Shown here in pieces: positions 62,297 through 64,000 of a stretch of DNA of 64,000 bases. Origin of the DNA: JAVBQL01 sp031549085 (GTDB lineage: Bacteria > Spirochaetota > GWE2-31-10 > MWDO01); contig JAVBQL010000011.1 in NCBI GenBank assembly GCA_031549085.1, positions 1 through 64,000 on the forward strand, given 5' to 3'. Made by a program: the position numbers and the translations under genes. Under the pieces are notes generated by a model. The model did not search any database, was not told the origin of the DNA, and was given only the letters and a program-made list of their open reading frames with translations. Numbering within the stretch: position 1 is the stretch's first letter; each line of letters opens with the position of its first letter.

Positions 62297-63121
62297 ATGG
62301 AACGAACAAAAAAATATATTCCTCTTATTTTTGAAATTATGATTTTTTTAGTTGCTATTCTCTTTATCTCTCCTCTTCTTTTAACACTGATGAACTCTTT
62401 TAAAAGTGATGCAGAGATACGAGTAAACCTGCTTTCTCTCCCTCAAGCAATAGATTTTACCAACTATATAAAAGCATGGAACAGTATAAAATTCCCATCT
62501 GTCTTTTTTAGAACTCTATTTATTACAACAGTAAGTACTCTTGGGATAATATTACTTAGTTCTATGGCAAGTTATGCGCTGGTTAGAGAGAAATCAAAAG
62601 TCAGTTGGTTTTTCTTTATGTTTTTTACATTTTCAATGATCGTACCATTTCATACAATAATGATACCACTTGTAAAAAATGCAGCCACATTACAACTTAC
62701 AAACACATTGGGTATCATACCGATATATTGGGGATTGGGTGTACCTTTGGCTATATTTATGTATCATGGTTTTATTAAAAGTGTTCCTTTAGAACTTGAA
62801 GAGGCTGCCGCTATAGATGGGGCAAGCTACTTTAGAGTCTTTTTTACAATTGTACTTCCACTATTGACACCTATCACAACAACAATTTTAATACTTGATG
62901 TTCTTTGGATTTGGAATGATTTTCTATTACCTTTAATAATATTGCCGCCATCACAATATACAATACAGCTTGCACAGAACAGTTTCTTTGGTCAGTTCTC
63001 AAGCGAATATGGAAAAGCTATGGCATCTCTTGTTCTCTCTGCTTCACCAGTTGTTATATTCTTCTTGATAATGCAGAAATATATAATAAGAGGATTAATG
63101 TCTGGTGCAATAAAAGGATAA
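62297..63121 (+). CDS. sugar ABC transporter permease (MalG type)
   Basis: 274 residues with six transmembrane helices. The N-terminal PLLLTLMNSFKSDAEIR, the EAA loop LELEEAAAIDGASYFRVFF near residue 168 and the C-terminal GLMSGAIKG are all typical of the CUT1 family. It forms the heterodimeric channel with the preceding permease; the gap is 22 bases. Confidence 0.94.
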   Translation: MERTKKYIPLIFEIMIFLVAILFISPLLLTLMNSFKSDAEIRVNLLSLPQAIDFTNYIKAWNSIKFPSVFFRTLFITTVSTLGIILLSSMASYALVREKSKVSWFFFMFFTFSMIVPFHTIMIPLVKNAATLQLTNTLGIIPIYWGLGVPLAIFMYHGFIKSVPLELEEAAAIDGASYFRVFFTIVLPLLTPITTTILILDVLWIWNDFLLPLIILPPSQYTIQLAQNSFFGQFSSEYGKAMASLVLSASPVVIFFLIMQKYIIRGLMSGAIKG

Positions 63122-63128
63122 AATTGTT

Positions 63129-63857
63129 ATGTTTAAACTGCTTATAAAAAAAAGTCTTTTAGATATATATGATAATTTTCTGCTGGTACTATTTGAGAAT
63201 ACAATCTTTTTTGGACTGACATTTTTATTCTTCTTTTTGAAAAATAGATTTAATAACAAATACCTTTTTGTAATACTCTTTTTCTATTTTCTTCTTTTGT
63301 CTATTTCAATAATAGTGTTTATAACTATATTAGCAAAAAACAGTGAAATCAAAATTTTTAGAACAATACTCTCTTCAATATATATTTCACTAATCTATGG
63401 TGGAATTATATTTTTTGGGTTCTACTCTGTCTTATATTATCTATCAATGGAGAATATAATATTAAAATCTCTAGGTTTTTTAGCTATATGGATAATTTTG
63501 ATATTCTTTACAGGCTCAATCTACTACTATCCACTTCTAAAAGAGAGTGGTTACAAGGCAACAAAGTCTTTAAAAAAATCATTTTTACTCTTCTTCGACA
63601 ATGCTGTTATAACCTTATTAGTGCTGCTTTTATCATTAATTGGATTGCTTCTTACTCCATTTATAATATTTAGTCTCTCATCTGTTATAATAGTAATAAA
63701 CAATGCTTTAGCTTTCTTATTAAAAAAATATGAATATTATGATGAATATCAAAATGATAATAGCAAAAAGATTAAATGGGAAAAGATATTAAAAGATGAA
63801 ATAAGAGAGATTTCACATAAAAAAATATCTATATTTCCATGGAGAGCTTCAAAGTAA
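63129..63857 (+). CDS. YesL/DUF624-like membrane protein of the sugar operon
   Basis: 242 residues with five or six hydrophobic helices (about 20-40, 45-68, 80-105, 113-135, 158-200). It lies 7 bases after the MalG-type gene, whose end supplies the ribosome site. Its length, helix layout and position beside a CUT1 transporter recall the DUF624 (YesL) family, but the sequence match is weak by eye. The lysine-rich C-terminal tail is cytoplasmic. Function unknown. Confidence 0.55.
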   Translation: MFKLLIKKSLLDIYDNFLLVLFENTIFFGLTFLFFFLKNRFNNKYLFVILFFYFLLLSISIIVFITILAKNSEIKIFRTILSSIYISLIYGGIIFFGFYSVLYYLSMENIILKSLGFLAIWIILIFFTGSIYYYPLLKESGYKATKSLKKSFLLFFDNAVITLLVLLLSLIGLLLTPFIIFSLSSVIIVINNALAFLLKKYEYYDEYQNDNSKKIKWEKILKDEIREISHKKISIFPWRASK

Positions 63858-63867
63858 TATTTCTTTT

Positions 63868-64000
63868 CTAATTTTTAAGTTCAATACTATACTTTTTTAC
63901 CAAATATACTGGGTTGTAGCTCTCTTTGGCCTTTCTTATTCCCTCAACTCCCAAATCCTGCTCTCTATTTATATAAAGAAACTTTTTATCAACCTCATTT
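63868..64000 (-). CDS. 3' end of a DUF2156-like gene (partial)
   Basis: An open minus-strand frame runs off the window edge and ends at the TAG at 63868. The 43 visible residues include FLYINREQDLGVEGIRKAKE and end in YNPVYLVKKYSIELKN. N.EQDLG..G.R.AK.SY.P....KKY is the C-terminal signature of DUF2156, the transferase-like GNAT-fold domain related to the C-terminal part of phosphatidylglycerol lysyltransferases. It converges on the ABC operon, with only 10 bases between them. Confidence 0.65.
   Translation of the reverse strand, partial: NEVDKKFLYINREQDLGVEGIRKAKESYNPVYLVKKYSIELKN

Overview
The window is AT-rich chromosomal DNA (roughly 30% GC by eye) from a bacterium with a Gram-negative-type envelope. 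It looks most like a low-GC anaerobic spirochaete. The gene content that suggests this is two BMP-family nucleoside-binding lipoproteins, an RseC-like protein, bactofilin next to an M23 peptidase, a YmdB-type phosphoesterase, a PSP1/RicT protein, an EF-G-like second translocase, a three-subunit NAD-linked [FeFe] hydrogenase, and many lipoproteins with relaxed lipoboxes. This is inference from gene content; there is no rRNA gene in the window and no species is claimed. I found no tRNA, rRNA, CRISPR array, transposase or integrase.

Layout. 0.2-16.6 kb is housekeeping: enolase, a damaged SH3 lipoprotein, topoisomerase I, phosphoglucomutase, a TPR protein, threonine synthase, a chemoreceptor, RicT-like protein, a bactofilin/M23 envelope cluster, EF-G-like protein and a J-domain protein. 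16.6-18.1 kb has no convincing protein gene but carries several structured elements on the minus strand. 18.1-21.8 kb holds der, a small lipoprotein, a prenyl synthase and a YmdB phosphoesterase. 22-33 kb is an accessory island of five large surface lipoproteins with Thr/Ser linkers and parallel beta-helix repeats. 33.4-37.7 kb is the hydCBA operon. 37.7-39.6 kb holds a WG-repeat protein, a 39-residue Cys-rich peptide and a second structured leader. 39.8-55.9 kb has a MATE exporter, glgC, twin BMP lipoproteins, an M17 aminopeptidase, a KDG-type kinase, a degenerate YmdB paralogue, a rhomboid-like protein, proA and two long envelope/coiled-coil proteins. 56-59.5 kb has an RseC-like protein, a Cys-less FdhD homologue, a helical protein and a radical SAM enzyme. 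59.7-63.9 kb is a sugar ABC transporter operon, and the last 130 bp are the 3' end of a DUF2156-like gene.

The strongest candidate for something undescribed is a family of structured RNAs on the minus strand at three places: about 17.07-17.58 kb (three copies), 24.21-24.42 kb and 39.41-39.62 kb. Three copies share the same layout: two nested long-range helices (P and Q) with a third helix (R) that crosses them as a pseudoknot. They also share short conserved motifs (UUGGGCU, GGGG-GUAU). Each locus has a sigma70-like promoter just upstream. At 24 kb the element is followed by overlapping antiterminator and terminator hairpins and then a surface lipoprotein gene. At 39.4 kb it is followed by a helix that would hide the ribosome-binding site of the Cys-rich peptide. 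This is the organisation of a riboswitch-like or other cis-acting regulatory RNA. All pairings were found by eye and have not been folded or searched against databases.

Working together: enolase, phosphoglucomutase, GlgC, the KDG-type kinase and the sugar ABC transporter point to fermentation of carbohydrates. HydABC would dispose of the reducing equivalents as H2. BMP lipoproteins, aminopeptidase and the MATE exporter fit a host- or biomass-associated scavenger. The beta-helix lipoproteins look like variable surface proteins.
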